Origin: ZCTH02-B3 sp036563895 | GTDB lineage: Bacteria > Bacillota > Bacilli > Paenibacillales > Paenibacillaceae | Assembly: GCA_036563895.1 (NCBI GenBank) | Contig: DATCLN010000108.1 | Location: 1-12,233, forward strand | Reading direction: 5' to 3' | Length of the DNA stretch: 12,233 nucleotides | Part shown: piece after piece, positions 12,206 to 12,233 of the stretch | Numbering within the stretch: position 1 is the first letter of the stretch | Layout of the letters: every line of letters starts with the position of its first letter | Notes under the pieces: model-generated | Told to the model about the DNA's origin: nothing | The model's input: the letters and a program-made list of their open reading frames with translations, nothing else | Database searches by the model: none | Translations under genes and position numbers: made by a program

Positions 12206-12233
12206 TTGCACTACCCAGAACCCATCGCCAAGC
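12206..12233 (+). CDS. recR: Recombination mediator RecR, N-terminal end (3' partial)
   Basis: Only nine codons are in the window, reading (start)-HYPEPIAK, which matches the start of RecR in Bacillus and relatives (MQYPEPISK). RecR works with RecO and RecF to load RecA on gapped DNA. Start codon is TTG at 12206, with AAGGAG (12189-12194) 11 bases upstream. The position directly after dnaX-ybaB supports the call; the helix-hairpin-helix, zinc and Toprim parts lie outside the window. Confidence 0.85.

Noticed and set aside
1..12233. Search for CRISPR arrays, transposases, toxin-antitoxin pairs, phage genes, tRNA genes, T-boxes and known metabolite riboswitches
   Set aside because: None was seen by eye; every stretch over 300 bases is a gene or holds the SRP RNA unit at 9493-9826.

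Overview
The window looks like a GC-rich, spore-forming member of the Bacillota, close to Paenibacillaceae (Paenibacillus, Cohnella or Thermobacillus type). This rests on Spo0F, an RNA polymerase delta subunit, the order rpoE-pyrG-spo0F-fba-murA-rho-rpmE known from Bacillus and relatives, the order SRP RNA-dnaX-ybaB-recR, and very high GC. The genus is inference; no 16S gene is present. About half of the starts are not ATG.

Layout: the 3' end of argS (1-333) converges on a minus-strand subtilisin-family peptidase (353-1660). Then follow, all on the plus strand: rpoE (1910-2500), pyrG (2767-4374) behind a long leader with a strong attenuator, spo0F (4541-4939), class II aldolase fba (5128-5982), murA paralogue of the MurZ type (6082-7326), rho (7348-8640), rpmE (8784-8981), a small putative sporulation lipoprotein (9064-9492), the SRP RNA (core 9558-9658), dnaX (9827-11845), ybaB/ebfC (11860-12177) and the first nine codons of recR (12206-12233, cut by the window edge).

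Most of it is core informational and metabolic housekeeping: tRNA charging, transcription (delta, Rho), CTP synthesis, glycolysis, peptidoglycan precursor synthesis, ribosome, protein targeting, and replication/recombination. Spo0F and the lipoprotein tie it to sporulation. fba, murA and rho have no convincing intrinsic terminator between them and may be read through together; dnaX-ybaB-recR is a tight operon.

I see no defence, mobile, CRISPR or biosynthetic system. The interest lies in regulation: (i) a pyrG leader with all parts of the CTP-sensing reiterative-transcription attenuator known from B. subtilis; (ii) a sigma-G-like promoter that appears to be embedded in the rpmE terminator and whose transcript would begin inside the terminator hairpin and carry only the ribosome binding site of the lipoprotein gene; (iii) a short SRP RNA enclosed in a longer precursor helix; (iv) a hairpin that masks the dnaX ribosome binding site; (v) an rpmE leader hairpin.
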